Positions 7,473 through 16,568 of a stretch of DNA of 64,000 nt are shown here, piece by piece (positions within the stretch are counted from its first letter, which is position 1; the number at the start of each line of letters is the position of its first letter). The stretch spans positions 61,886 to 125,885 of the forward strand of contig LADO01000045.1 of NCBI GenBank assembly GCA_000961595.1, given 5' to 3'. This DNA comes from Peptococcaceae bacterium BRH_c4b. GTDB taxonomy: Bacteria > Bacillota > Desulfotomaculia > Desulfotomaculales > Desulfocucumaceae. The notes below the pieces were generated by a model. The model had not been told where the DNA came from and did no database searches. It worked only from the letters and a program-made list of their open reading frames with translations. Made by a program: the position numbers and the translations under genes.

Positions 7473-8183
7473 TTAACTTCCCACTTCCAAGCCTGGTTTT
7501 TCAATGATGATGGGTTTGTTGAAATCCCAGAATTTCATATCCACCAGCATACCCTTTTCCCCACCGGGCGGCCTGGCTTCCATAACAGCCTTTCTGATTA
7601 ACTGCTCTTTAGGGTCAACCCATATTTTGTAGTCATAATCAACATATTTAAATTCCAGGTAAGGATTGGCTACAGTTGGCTTTAATTGCAGCAATACGGT
7701 TTTTACCCCGTCCAGCTTTTCTTTGCCATTGTAGCTTATTTGCGGCACATCTTTAAAATTGAACAGTGAAAGGGGGTTGAATTCTGTTAGGAAAAGCTCC
7801 GCCTGGGCCAGTTTGCTGCCCTCCAGGGTTATCCAGCGGGTGGACCAGGGATCTTTCATGTAAGTGGTGTCCGTTATCTGAATGAACTCTATATCTTTGG
7901 ATTTCAGCATGGAACCCTTGATATGCACCCGGTCGGGTTCCACCCTTTCCCCGTTAACGGTGGAAATTACGTCCCGGCCATTTTGTTTCACCTCTACGGC
8001 GTAGCGATAGCTATGGCTGGCCAGGGTATTCTGCAGGCTGCTGTTAAAAAGTTCTTCCGGCGCCAACCCCGGATCTGCGAACAGAAAAACCGCGCCCCAA
8101 ATCACTAATATCAGCACTAACGCCGCGCCAAGCAGCACCATATTCCTTTTGTTATTCAGCATGAACCTGGGCGGTAACATCAT
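7473..8183 (-). CDS. Membrane-anchored hypothetical protein, LolA-like fold possible
   Basis: 236 aa. I do not recognise a named family. The N-terminus is positively charged (NNKRN), then has one hydrophobic segment of about 20 residues, making a single-pass anchor with the rest outside the cell. The exterior part is beta-rich with repeated statements such as DTTYMKDPWSTRWI and IWVDPKEQLIRKAVM, reminiscent of LolA/LppX-type lipid-carrier proteins of Gram-positives. That is a weak resemblance. The ATG at 8183 is chosen because GGGGGGG lies 7 nt upstream; an ATG at 8189 is too close. It is divergent from the MazG-like gene. Confidence 0.6.
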   Translation of the reverse strand: MMLPPRFMLNNKRNMVLLGAALVLILVIWGAVFLFADPGLAPEELFNSSLQNTLASHSYRYAVEVKQNGRDVISTVNGERVEPDRVHIKGSMLKSKDIEFIQITDTTYMKDPWSTRWITLEGSKLAQAELFLTEFNPLSLFNFKDVPQISYNGKEKLDGVKTVLLQLKPTVANPYLEFKYVDYDYKIWVDPKEQLIRKAVMEARPPGGEKGMLVDMKFWDFNKPIIIEKPGLEVGS

Positions 8184-8363
8184 GACCATCCCCCCCGTTA
8201 ATCCATTTTAAAAAATATACTTATGCTATGGCCCAAATATGACTGAACATCAGCCGTTTTTTGCCGGTGCAAAACGACGCGGCGGCTCAAGATTCATTTA
8301 TGCGCCGGAATGTGATAACATTAAAATGTTGAAAAATTGGCTAACGGAGGGAATAGTTTTCAT

Positions 8364-8684
8364 ATGGATGTCAGGGAAATGCAGCAGGAAGTGGATGAAT
8401 GGATAGGCCAGTTCGAGGAAGGATACTGGACACCTTTAAGTATGCTGGCCAGGCTTATCGAAGAAGTGGGTGAACTGGCCAGGGAAATAAACCACCAGTT
8501 TGGCCAAAAACCAAAGAAACCGGATGAGCCGGCAGGGGATATGGCCCTTGAACTGGCCGATATATTGTTTATACTGCTCTGCTATGCCAATTCCCAGCAG
8601 ATAGACCTGGAAACGGCCTTTAAGCAGGTTATGGAAAAGTACCGCAGCCGGGACAGTAATCGCTGGACCAGAAAAGAAGAATAA
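8364..8684 (+). CDS. MazG-like nucleotide pyrophosphohydrolase
   Basis: 106 aa. An all-alpha NTP pyrophosphohydrolase domain with the metal-binding pair EEVGE (ExxE, near residue 36) and ELADILF (ExxD, near residue 63). It resembles the short house-cleaning MazG proteins of Bacillota such as B. subtilis YpjD. The substrate is unknown; non-canonical or excess NTPs are likely. The ATG at 8364 follows GGAGGG by 11 nt. An in-frame TTG at 8337 lacks a ribosome-binding site. It is followed 60 bp later by the DUF1015 gene on the same strand. Confidence 0.85.
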   Translation: MDVREMQQEVDEWIGQFEEGYWTPLSMLARLIEEVGELAREINHQFGQKPKKPDEPAGDMALELADILFILLCYANSQQIDLETAFKQVMEKYRSRDSNRWTRKEE

Positions 8685-8743
8685 TCAGCAGGAATATATA
8701 TATTGTTATAGAATAATACCACAAACTACCGGGAGGACTGACG

Positions 8744-10096
8744 ATGGCATACATATCACCACTCCGGGGCCTGCGTTACAACACCGCGCTGGTTCCGGAC
8801 CTGGCCGAAGTAATTACCCCACCTTATGATGTTATTGATGCCGAAGAACAGGATCGATATTACCGGCGGCATCCCTACAATATAATAAGACTTGAATACG
8901 GTAAAACATACCCCGGGGACGATGACCAGAGCAACCGCTATTCCAGGGCGGCGGTCGATTTTGCCCTCTGGCAGGAAAAGGGCATCCTGGCAATAGAGGA
9001 CAAACCGGCAGTTTACATATACAAACAGCAGTTTACAGCAGGCGGAGAAACAAAAACACGCCTGGGCATAATGGCCGGCGTTAAAATCGAGCCTTACGAA
9101 AAAGGAGTTGTGCTGCCCCACGAAGAAACCCTGCCCAAACACAAGGCCGACCGCCTGTCCCTGATGCAGGCTTGCGGAGCCAATTTCAGCCCTATATTCG
9201 GTCTGTACTCCGATCCCGATAAACTGGTGGAAAAAATCACTGCGGAAAGCCTGGACGGGGAGCCGGATAACTGTTTTAAGGCTGAAGACGGGCAGCAGCA
9301 CATGATATGGGCCATAAAGGATAACAATTTAATCGCTCAGATTCAACAGGCACTTAAGGAAAAAATTATTTTTATCGCTGACGGGCACCACCGTTACGAA
9401 ACCGCATTAAATTACAGGAATATTATGCGCGGTAGGGATTGCGATGCAAAAGACGGCTTGCAGCCATATGATTTTGTGATGATGACCCTGGTCAACCTTT
9501 ACGACCCGGGTCTGGTGGTATTTCCCACCCACAGGCTGGTAAAAAATTTGCCTGACCAGGTCGCAAATGAATTGGTATTCAGGCTTCAGAACAATTTTGA
9601 AATTGAACCTTTTCCCATTAGACCAGGATACGGTAATTTTAAAGATTTTATGGATACCCTAGCTGCAAGAGGCTTCCTGAATATATCAGAAAGTACCGCT
9701 AGTCACAACCATGCTTTCGGACTGTATACGGGCAACGGGTCGGGTTATATTTTAACCATCCGTAGAGACACAAATATCGATAAATTTATGCCAAAGGACA
9801 GGTCCCGCGCCTGGCGCGGCCTGGATGTTTCTGTACTGCATACACTAATCATGGAAGAATATCTGGGTATCGGAGGGGAACAGCGGGCCAGCGAAAGTAA
9901 TCTTACCTACACCCGGGAAGAGGAAAACGCAATGAAAAAAGTGGACAGTGGTGAATACCAGATGGTTTTCTTTTTAAATCCCACTTTGGTTGAAGAAGTC
10001 ACGGAAGTTGCCGCCAACGGGGAAAAGATGCCGCAGAAATCCACCTTTTTCTACCCAAAGCTGCCTACCGGCATACTTATAGCAAAGCTAACATAA
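8744..10096 (+). CDS. DUF1015 family protein
   Basis: 450 aa. Matches the conserved bacterial family DUF1015 (COG4198): an N-terminal ISPLRGLRYN and VITPPYDVI, then PHEETLPKHKADRL, and the hallmark ADGHHRYETAL near residue 212. The DGHHR motif recalls the ParB/sulfiredoxin-like fold of free-serine kinases (SerK, SbnI), but a kinase activity here is only a hypothesis. The ATG at 8744 follows GGGAGG. It is probably co-expressed with the upstream MazG-like gene and is followed by a terminator. Confidence 0.85.
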   Translation: MAYISPLRGLRYNTALVPDLAEVITPPYDVIDAEEQDRYYRRHPYNIIRLEYGKTYPGDDDQSNRYSRAAVDFALWQEKGILAIEDKPAVYIYKQQFTAGGETKTRLGIMAGVKIEPYEKGVVLPHEETLPKHKADRLSLMQACGANFSPIFGLYSDPDKLVEKITAESLDGEPDNCFKAEDGQQHMIWAIKDNNLIAQIQQALKEKIIFIADGHHRYETALNYRNIMRGRDCDAKDGLQPYDFVMMTLVNLYDPGLVVFPTHRLVKNLPDQVANELVFRLQNNFEIEPFPIRPGYGNFKDFMDTLAARGFLNISESTASHNHAFGLYTGNGSGYILTIRRDTNIDKFMPKDRSRAWRGLDVSVLHTLIMEEYLGIGGEQRASESNLTYTREEENAMKKVDSGEYQMVFFLNPTLVEEVTEVAANGEKMPQKSTFFYPKLPTGILIAKLT

Positions 10097-10126
10097 AAAA
10101 GGGCCTTCGGCCCTATCTTTATTTTA
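10095..10126 (+). terminator. Terminator after the DUF1015 gene
   Basis: An AGGGCC-TTC-GGCCCT hairpin preceded by A6 and followed by a T-rich tail ends the + strand unit. A second GAGGGGC/GCCCCTC hairpin follows at 10127-10144. Confidence 0.8.
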
Positions 10127-10202
10127 GAGGGGCTACCGCCCCTCAGGACTATCTGTCCCTCACCCCGCACTAAAGTGTAAGGGGAGATGGTAAACAATAA
10201 AA

Positions 10203-10242
10203 AAATACCCCCGCGGGGTCGGGTCGTCCCGGGGGTATTTTC
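10203..10242 (-). terminator. Terminator of the fla/che operon
   Basis: Read on the minus strand, an ATACCCCC...GGGGGTAT stem of eight or more base pairs is followed by a T run directly after the fliY stop. It closes the 26-kb operon that begins at flgB. The right side is also T-rich on the + strand, so it may work in both directions. Confidence 0.85.
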
Positions 10243-10243
10243 T

Positions 10244-11491
10244 TTATGCCTGCAATTGCTTTATTCTTTCTTCCGGACTGATAATGCTGGTAATCCGTAC
10301 GCCGAAATTTTCGTTAACAACCACCACTTCGCCCCTGGCCACCAGAGTACCGTTTACCAGAATTTCCACCGGCTCATCCACCAGGGAATGCAACTCCACA
10401 ATGGCCCCGGGGGTCAGGTTAAGCACCTCTTTAATGGGCCTTTTAGTTCGTCCCAGAATTACACTTACCTTCAAAGGAACGTCCAGCAGCAATTCCATCT
10501 TGCGTTGCTCTACCTCACTCAAAGCAGGGAAAGAGTAGGCAACAGTTTGTGGAGCTGTCTGTGGTCCGGGGGGCTGGCTGCCATACGTTTGCACCTGAGG
10601 AGCAGGCGCTTGCCGGTTCTGGTTAATGTCAACATTCATGGCATCATGAGCTGCCGAACCGTCAGTCTCTAATGGAGATGGCGCTATTTCATCAGTGTAA
10701 GATACATCGGCAGCGGGTTCCTCCTGATTCTCCTCCACTGCAGACATGCCCATCAGGTATTCCCAGAGCAGAGCGGACTCCTCTTTAGCCGTTTCTATAC
10801 TTAAAACCTGCATGATTTCAGTATCCAGCAGGCTACCTATCTGCATATTAAAAGAGATTATCACCACCGGATTACCCGCAGGGAGGCGGTATTCCATGGC
10901 TTCCTGACTTTTTAGAACATTGGTGACGGGGGGCGATATATTAATGGGGCGGCTGAACATATTCGAAAGGGAGGTGGACGCTGTGCCGATCATCTGGTTC
11001 ATGGCTTCCGAAGCGGCGCTTATTTCCAATTCGCCTATCTCATCAGACTGTTCCGTACCGTCTCCTCCCATCATAAGATTGGCTATTATACTGGCGTCCC
11101 TTTGTTTCAGCACTAGAACGTTAAAGCCCTGCAAACCTGTTACGTATTCCACCTGAATAAAAACATAGGGCACAACAAAACTGCTAAACATCTTTTCCTG
11201 GGAAACAATGTGTACCTTGGGGCTGGTAATAACTACCTTTTGCCTGAGCAACTCTGATAAAGTGGTTGATGCCGAACCCATGGTAATATTACCTATTTCC
11301 CCCAGGGAATCTCTTTCCTCGGGGGTTAAATATCCGTTCTCCTCCTCAACAACATAGTCCAGTATGGCTTCGGGAGGTGCTTCCTCTTCCCCGGAAAACC
11401 CGTTTTGCTTCGTAATATCTTCCGGCTCGCCGGCAGAACCCTTTAACAAGGCATCAATCTCTGCCTGGCTAAGCGCGTTATTATCAACCAT
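10244..11491 (-). CDS. fliY: Flagellar motor switch phosphatase FliY
   Basis: 415 aa. A C-ring component that also dephosphorylates CheY-P. The N-terminus LSQAEIDALLKG is a CheY-binding motif like that of FliM. A CheC-like domain follows (about 55-240) with two phosphatase helices, SLGEIGNITMGSA near residue 64 and a second AASEAMNQMIGTAS. A Pro/Gln/Ala-rich linker (about 265-320) leads to a C-terminal FliN/SpoA domain with MELLLDVPLKVSVILGRT. It overlaps the end of fliM by 8 bp and is the last gene of the fla/che operon. The operon also carries a separate FliN-like gene. Confidence 0.96.
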   Translation of the reverse strand: MVDNNALSQAEIDALLKGSAGEPEDITKQNGFSGEEEAPPEAILDYVVEEENGYLTPEERDSLGEIGNITMGSASTTLSELLRQKVVITSPKVHIVSQEKMFSSFVVPYVFIQVEYVTGLQGFNVLVLKQRDASIIANLMMGGDGTEQSDEIGELEISAASEAMNQMIGTASTSLSNMFSRPINISPPVTNVLKSQEAMEYRLPAGNPVVIISFNMQIGSLLDTEIMQVLSIETAKEESALLWEYLMGMSAVEENQEEPAADVSYTDEIAPSPLETDGSAAHDAMNVDINQNRQAPAPQVQTYGSQPPGPQTAPQTVAYSFPALSEVEQRKMELLLDVPLKVSVILGRTKRPIKEVLNLTPGAIVELHSLVDEPVEILVNGTLVARGEVVVVNENFGVRITSIISPEERIKQLQA

Positions 11492-12482
11492 TACCCCTGC
11501 CCCCTTCAGTCAAAGCCACTACCTGGACGGCCAATTTACTGTCCAGCCTGCCGGCCTGAACCCCGAATTTCAGCTCTCCCTCGACATAAAGGCCGAGGTC
11601 CTGATCCATACGGCGGTTTAAAATCAAAACATCTCCCGGATTAAGAATCAAAAAATCATTTACTGTTACGTCAGCCTCTCCCAGAACGACATCCATTTTC
11701 ACGTCTGAGTAACCCAGCCAGTATCGCAGCCATTTCAAATCTTCTTCCTTCGGGCCGCCAGACTGTCTTAAAAACTGCTGGCGTACGGAAAGCCGGGATA
11801 TCATCGGCTCCAGCACGATAAAAGGCAGGCATAAATTTATAAGGCCTCTGGGCTCATCATTCAAAGACACTGCAAAGGTTATCAGGGCCACTACCTCGTT
11901 GGGTGAATACAACTGCTGCAGCCGGGGGTTAGTCTCTATGCCCTGTATAACCGGATCTATATGAAAAAGATCGTGCCAGGCCTGTGACAGGTGCTCCAGC
12001 ATCCTAAGGTAAAGCTTACGGACCACCGACACTTCTATATCGGTAAGCTCCCTGATTGTTTCCGTACTGGTGCCCGGCCCGCCAAACATCAAATCTATAA
12101 GGGGAAAAATAACCTGACTGTTTGTCTCCATCAGAACCGCTCCCTCCAGGGGATTGAGCTCCAGCACGGAAATGACAGTCGGGCTGGGAATGGAACGGAT
12201 AAACTCCTCGAAAATCATCTGACCGGCAGACGCAACTTCAATATTTATAGAAGATCTCAAATATCCTGACAGAAAACTAGAAAGTAGCCGGGCAAAATTC
12301 TGATGCAGCATTTCCAGGGTTCTTAGATGATCTTTTGAAAATTTATTGGGACGCCTGAAATCGTAAGCTTTTGTATGTACAGCCACTGGCCCGGCCTGTT
12401 TTACCTCTTCGGCATCAATCTTGCCGGAGGTCAGTGCCTCCAATAAAGAATCGATTTCCCCCTGGGATAATATTTCCTGCAA
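11484..12482 (-). CDS. fliM: Flagellar motor switch protein FliM
   Basis: 332 aa. Switch-complex protein that receives CheY-P and sets rotation direction. The N-terminal LSQGEIDSLLEAL is the CheY-P-binding peptide. Next come the FliM core with KFSKDHLRTLEMLHQNFARL and a C-terminal SpoA/FliN-like domain with EADVTVNDFLILNPGD. The start is TTG at 12482 after GGAAGGAGGGG. It lies between cheY and fliY, as in Bacillus, and its stop overlaps the fliY start. Confidence 0.97.
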   Translation of the reverse strand: MQEILSQGEIDSLLEALTSGKIDAEEVKQAGPVAVHTKAYDFRRPNKFSKDHLRTLEMLHQNFARLLSSFLSGYLRSSINIEVASAGQMIFEEFIRSIPSPTVISVLELNPLEGAVLMETNSQVIFPLIDLMFGGPGTSTETIRELTDIEVSVVRKLYLRMLEHLSQAWHDLFHIDPVIQGIETNPRLQQLYSPNEVVALITFAVSLNDEPRGLINLCLPFIVLEPMISRLSVRQQFLRQSGGPKEEDLKWLRYWLGYSDVKMDVVLGEADVTVNDFLILNPGDVLILNRRMDQDLGLYVEGELKFGVQAGRLDSKLAVQVVALTEGGRGNG

Positions 12483-12534
12483 CAGATTCCCCTCCTTCCA
12501 CAGCGAACGAAATATTAATTAGCTATACCTTCAA

Positions 12535-12906
12535 CTATTTACCCCTGCTGAGAACCCTTTCCAGTGCCTGCAGCAGTCTATCCTGCTGGAACGGTTTGAC
12601 AATGAAATCCTTGGCGCCGGCCTGGATGGCGTCCATAACCATGGATTGCTGACCCATAGCGCTACACATTATAATAACAGCATTTGGATCGATGGAGCGG
12701 ATGGCCTTAACTCCATCAATGCCGTCCATTTCCGGCATGGTAATATCCATGGTCACCACATCGGGAGATGAATTGGCGTACATTTCCACCGCCTGCTTGC
12801 CATTTTCGGCCTCACCAACCACTTCATAACCGTTTTTAGCCACAATGTTTTTAATCATCATGCGCATAAACGCGGCATCGTCTACAATCAGTATTTTCTT
12901 CGACAC
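12535..12906 (-). CDS. cheY: Chemotaxis response regulator CheY
   Basis: 123 aa, a single receiver domain. The acidic pair DD near residue 9, the phospho-acceptor in TMDITMPEMDG near residue 54, the CSAMG segment (switch Ser) and VKPF (Lys near 104) are all present. CheA phosphorylates it and it binds FliM/FliY to control motor direction. GTG start at 12906 after AGGAGGG. It is placed between cheC and fliM, so regulator and phosphatases are made together. Confidence 0.96.
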   Translation of the reverse strand: MSKKILIVDDAAFMRMMIKNIVAKNGYEVVGEAENGKQAVEMYANSSPDVVTMDITMPEMDGIDGVKAIRSIDPNAVIIMCSAMGQQSMVMDAIQAGAKDFIVKPFQQDRLLQALERVLSRGK

Positions 12907-12944
12907 TGATATTTCCCTCCTAAATAATGTTAACCCATTATTAC

Positions 12945-13568
12945 TTATTCCACAGCAAGTCCCAGAGCTTTAAAAAGCACCTGAATGGAGCCGGGCTCAG
13001 TTAACAAAAAGAAATTACCTTTAATATTGACCTCCTTCTCCTGGAATAGCTGTGTCTGTATCACCAGCACATGATCCTCCACCCTGCCACTGGCCACCAT
13101 CAGGGAGGTTAATATGGCCCCCAGCATGTCAAAGGCAAACATGGGCACAGCGGTAACCATATTTAACTGCGTCATCTGGCACAGCGCGCCAATAAAGGAA
13201 CCGGTCAGCACGTTACCTATCTCTTTCACTGCCGACTCCGCCATTTCATCCAAGTCGGCGGTGGTTCCCAAATTCATTCCCATCAATAAATCAACCATTT
13301 GGAAAGTACTCTGGGAATCAAATATAAAAAGCACCATACCGGGCACATCACCGGAAATATTTAAACTAACACAAGATACTATTTCCTCCGGCCCACCCAC
13401 CAGGGATATAGTTTCATCCAGCGGCATAAAACGGGTCAGAGGTACATTCATATCGATCCTGCGGTTGACCAACTGGGCCAAGGATGTAACAGCGTTACCC
13501 ATACCGATATTGCTGATTTCCTTCAGTGCATCCAAATGAACTTCTGAAAAACTAGACTTTTTGGTCAA
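12945..13568 (-). CDS. cheC: CheY-P phosphatase CheC
   Basis: 207 aa. Two pseudo-symmetric phosphatase helices are visible: DALKEISNIGMGNAVTSLA near residue 13 and ESAVKEIGNVLTGSF near residue 110, each with the catalytic Glu and Asn. This is CheC rather than CheX or the motor protein FliY, since it has no FliN domain. The TTG at 13568 follows GGGGTGATATA. The frame extends upstream to 13604 without a ribosome-binding site. By family, CheD binds CheC and feeds back on receptor adaptation; cheD is two genes upstream. Confidence 0.92.
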   Translation of the reverse strand: MTKKSSFSEVHLDALKEISNIGMGNAVTSLAQLVNRRIDMNVPLTRFMPLDETISLVGGPEEIVSCVSLNISGDVPGMVLFIFDSQSTFQMVDLLMGMNLGTTADLDEMAESAVKEIGNVLTGSFIGALCQMTQLNMVTAVPMFAFDMLGAILTSLMVASGRVEDHVLVIQTQLFQEKEVNIKGNFFLLTEPGSIQVLFKALGLAVE

Positions 13569-13590
13569 TATATCACCCCGCGCAATTAAG

Positions 13591-13713
13591 GTTAGGGGAC
13601 ACACCTTCCTGGATAGGCTATCCCCTTACTCTTATATAATTTGGGGACACACCTTCCTGGTTAGGCTATACCCCATACTTTTATTTTATTTTCGGAAGTT
13701 ATGTCCCCACCTT
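13591..13713. repeat. GGGGACA palindromic repeat, double copy
   Basis: Two left arms GGGGACACACCTTCCTGG (about 13596 and 13644) are followed by one right arm GGAAGTTATGTCCCC (about 13693-13708). It fills the gap between cheR and cheC and matches the repeats at 7271, 23783 and 26821. Confidence 0.8.
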
Positions 13714-14479
13714 ATGCCTTGCGGTAAAAACAAGGCAACACTTTCTCCAGCCCCAGTTCCTGGTAGTTAAAAATCATTTCGCTTCCTCCGATGAAGAAGA
13801 TCCCTCCCGCCGTTAGAGCCTGGGAAAATTTACTATTAATCCTGTCCTGGGCTTCCCTGGTAAAATAAATGGTTACATTCCTACATACAATCAAGTCGTA
13901 ACCCTGGCCGTAAGGTTCGATCAACAAATCATGGCGTTTGAAATTAACCCTTTTTTTAATAGCATCATTTACCAGATAATAGTTTCCTTCCCTGGTAAAA
14001 TATTTTTGCAGCCTCTGCGGGCTGACGTTACGGACCATGTCCTGGTTATATTTTCCTATGGCTGCCGCGCTGAGTATGTTTTTATCAATATCTGAGGCGT
14101 CCAGGCGGTGCATTTTGCCGTGAGTCATTTCGTCCAACAAAATCGCCAGGGAATAGGGCTCCGGCCCGTTGGAACAGGCAGCACTCCAAATTTTTAAAGT
14201 GGACCTGTTTTGCAGCAACGCCGGCAAAATCGTTTTCTGAATATCATTCCAGCGCTGTGGATCCCTGAAAAATTCAGATACATTTATGGTCAACTGGTCT
14301 AGAAATGTTTCATAGGCCATGCGATCTTCCGTAAGAAGTTTATATAATTCGCCAAAAGAAGCAATCTTTTGTCTGACCATCATGCTCTCTAGCCGTCTTT
14401 TTAACTGGTTTTCCTTATAGCTCTGCAAGTCGAGGCGGAACTGGCCGAGCATACGGCGTTTAAATTCTGTAAAATCCAT
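13712..14479 (-). CDS. cheR: Chemotaxis receptor methyltransferase CheR
   Basis: 255 aa. Methylates glutamates of chemoreceptors using SAM. An alpha-helical N-terminal CheR domain (about 1-70) includes QLTINVSEFFRDPQRW. The Rossmann SAM domain has IWSAACSNGPEPYSLAI (the family's SxGxEPYS loop), RNVTIYF and GGIFFIGGSE. The ATG at 14479 follows AAAGGTGA and nearly touches the cheD stop. It acts with CheB (57.2 kb) in adaptation. Its stop lies just beside a GGGGACA repeat. Confidence 0.95.
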   Translation of the reverse strand: MDFTEFKRRMLGQFRLDLQSYKENQLKRRLESMMVRQKIASFGELYKLLTEDRMAYETFLDQLTINVSEFFRDPQRWNDIQKTILPALLQNRSTLKIWSAACSNGPEPYSLAILLDEMTHGKMHRLDASDIDKNILSAAAIGKYNQDMVRNVSPQRLQKYFTREGNYYLVNDAIKKRVNFKRHDLLIEPYGQGYDLIVCRNVTIYFTREAQDRINSKFSQALTAGGIFFIGGSEMIFNYQELGLEKVLPCFYRKA

Positions 14480-14480
14480 A

Positions 14481-14981
14481 TCAAATCACCTTTAACTTGT
14501 TGCCCATAGTTCTTATCGTAACATCCCCGTTGGAGGTATCCACAATCATGGTCCGCCCGCGATTGCCTCCTACATCCTCAGCCAGTATCCTGATGTTGAA
14601 TTGGGAAAGCATTTCCCGGGACTTCTGGGTATTTCTTAGGCCGATGTTCAATGTCATTTTTTCATCCAGACCCGAAAACATCTGTGCTCCGCCTACCAAC
14701 TTGGCCTGTAGCCGGTTCACCCTGGCTCCGAATTTCTGCAACTCCTTAATCATCAGGGGTATCCCCGTATCGGCGAATTTGGACGGCTTATGGACATTGT
14801 TAAACTGTGTGCTGTCCGGAAGCATGACATGAAGCAAGCCGCCAACCTTAATTATCGGGTCATACAAACTTACACCCACGCAAGAACCCAGCCCAAGGGT
14901 GATTAATCGACCGGGTTCCCTTGTTAGCTTTAAATCGGCAATCCCTACCTGTATCTCAACTATCTCTCTTGCCGGGTCCAT
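14481..14981 (-). CDS. cheD: Chemoreceptor glutamine deamidase CheD
   Basis: 166 aa, usual length. Deamidates receptor glutamines and, by Bacillus precedent, binds CheC. The catalytic Cys and His appear in LGSCVGVSLYD (near residue 33) and GLLHVMLPDS (near residue 50). The ATG at 14981 follows AAGGGGGC. It is separated from cheR by a single base pair and follows flgG, so rod proteins and adaptation enzymes are in the same transcript. Confidence 0.95.
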   Translation of the reverse strand: MDPAREIVEIQVGIADLKLTREPGRLITLGLGSCVGVSLYDPIIKVGGLLHVMLPDSTQFNNVHKPSKFADTGIPLMIKELQKFGARVNRLQAKLVGGAQMFSGLDEKMTLNIGLRNTQKSREMLSQFNIRILAEDVGGNRGRTMIVDTSNGDVTIRTMGNKLKVI

Positions 14982-14996
14982 TATTAGCCCCCTTGG

Positions 14997-15782
14997 TTAC
15001 TTACGTAAATTATTAGCAAAATTCCACATCTGATCCGAGGTTTTCAGAGACTGGGCACTGGCCTGTAAAGCCCGCTGTGCTTCAATCATCGTTTCCATTT
15101 CTTCAGACAAATCAACATTGCTCATTTCCAATTTGCCCTGCCGCAATTCACCCATACCGTCCTCACCGGGAGTACCCTCTTCTGCCGCTCCCGAAGCAGC
15201 GGTTTCCCCATACAGGTTTTCAGATAAATGTTTTAGACCTGTCTCATTAGGAAATTTATATAATAGAATTTTACCTGCCTCGGTTTCATTACCATCTGCA
15301 TCCTTAACCATTACGGTGCCGTTAGTATCTATTGCAACGCGCTGATAATTCTCAGGAAGTGTAATATCTGTGGACAGTTTGTGACCGCCACTGGTAACCG
15401 GCGTCCCTTCCGGTGTAACCTGTATGCTACCATCCCTGGTGTAGGCATAACCGCCATCGGGCATTTCCACTCTTAAAAAGCCGTCACCGTTGATGGCGAT
15501 ATCCAGGGGCCTGTCTGTTTCATTAATAATCCCCTGTTCAAACACCGTGTCCACTGCCGCCACCCTGGAACCAGCCCCCATCAAAGGAGTTCCTGCATCG
15601 CCGGACGACAGTTTGACCGGCCTGCCGCAGTCGGCCATTTTGCCATACAGTAAATCGGAAAATTCCGCCCTGCCGCGTTTAAAGGAATTGGTGTTGATAT
15701 TGGCTATGTTGTTGGCTGTAATATCCATCCTGTTTTGCTGGGCATTAATCCCCGCAGCGCTGGTGCGCAGGCTGTTGATCAT
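14997..15782 (-). CDS. flgG: Flagellar basal-body rod protein, FlgG type
   Basis: 261 aa. The N-terminal rod motif with ANNIANINTNSFKRGRAEF is typical of FlgG. A central part is followed by a C-terminal motif with EMSNVDLSEEMETMIEAQRA and a coiled-coil tail. It forms part of the axial rod and is exported without a cleaved signal. The start is ATG at 15782, 1 bp after the flgF stop. The pair follows the sigma factor, as in many Clostridia; FlhP is the Bacillus counterpart name. Assignment as FlgG rather than FlgF rests on the NTNSFKR...FSDLLY segment. Confidence 0.85.
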   Translation of the reverse strand: MINSLRTSAAGINAQQNRMDITANNIANINTNSFKRGRAEFSDLLYGKMADCGRPVKLSSGDAGTPLMGAGSRVAAVDTVFEQGIINETDRPLDIAINGDGFLRVEMPDGGYAYTRDGSIQVTPEGTPVTSGGHKLSTDITLPENYQRVAIDTNGTVMVKDADGNETEAGKILLYKFPNETGLKHLSENLYGETAASGAAEEGTPGEDGMGELRQGKLEMSNVDLSEEMETMIEAQRALQASAQSLKTSDQMWNFANNLRK

Positions 15783-15783
15783 A

Positions 15784-16557
15784 CTACTTCACCGTCCCCA
15801 CTTCGTTTATGGCTTTGGCCAGCAGCTCATCCTGAGATTGAATGGATTTCTGCCCTGCTTCATACGATCTAAGCAATTCCACCATGTTTACCATCTGGGT
15901 GGCCAGGTTCACATTGGACTGTTCCAGGTAACCCTGGGTAACACCCGGGGTAGCGGCAGTCTTATCCGCTACCCCGGCCGCATCAAAATAATTGTCCCCT
16001 GTTTTGGTAAGTTTTTGCGGCTCATCAAACTCAACAATTTTAAGCTTGTAAGTGCTGCCGTCGGAAAGGCTGATTACTCCGCCGGAATCTACTGTAAAAT
16101 CATCCTCCCCCACCAGGACCGGACCGCCGTCCGAGAGAACGCTGTTGTTCCGGGAATCAACCAGGTATCCTTCCGAATCGGTATGAAACTGGCCGTCCCT
16201 GGTATACAAAACCCTGGCGTTCTGGCCTTTTGTCTGCACCGTAAAGAATCCCTCGCCAGCCAATGCCAAATCCGTTTTCCTGCCGGTCTCCTTGAGGACT
16301 CCCGCAGAATAATCCGTAGTAAAACCGCTTACAGCCACGCCCTGGTTGGTATATCCCACCGGCGACCAGCGGGTGATTCTCCTGCCGATATTATCCACAG
16401 CTTTTTCCTGCAGCAGCATTTCTTGAAATTGTTTGGTCAGGACAGTATCCTGCTTGTAACCACTAGTGGAAACATTTGCCAAATTGTTACTGACCGCATC
16501 CATGCGTGCCTGCTGCGCGCCGAGACCGGATGCAGCGGTATACAATCCTCTTATCAT
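15784..16557 (-). CDS. flgF: Flagellar basal-body rod protein, FlgF type
   Basis: 257 aa. Begins MIRGLYTAASGL with SNNLANVSTSGYKQD, the flagellar rod/hook N-terminal motif. It ends with EQSNVNLATQMVNMVELLRSYEAGQK, the matching C-terminal domain. It is a paralogue of the adjacent flgG and together they likely build the rod; FlhO is the Bacillus counterpart name. The ATG at 16557 follows GAGGTGG, 11 bp after the fliA stop. Confidence 0.83.
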   Translation of the reverse strand: MIRGLYTAASGLGAQQARMDAVSNNLANVSTSGYKQDTVLTKQFQEMLLQEKAVDNIGRRITRWSPVGYTNQGVAVSGFTTDYSAGVLKETGRKTDLALAGEGFFTVQTKGQNARVLYTRDGQFHTDSEGYLVDSRNNSVLSDGGPVLVGEDDFTVDSGGVISLSDGSTYKLKIVEFDEPQKLTKTGDNYFDAAGVADKTAATPGVTQGYLEQSNVNLATQMVNMVELLRSYEAGQKSIQSQDELLAKAINEVGTVK

Positions 16558-16568
16558 GTTAAACCACC

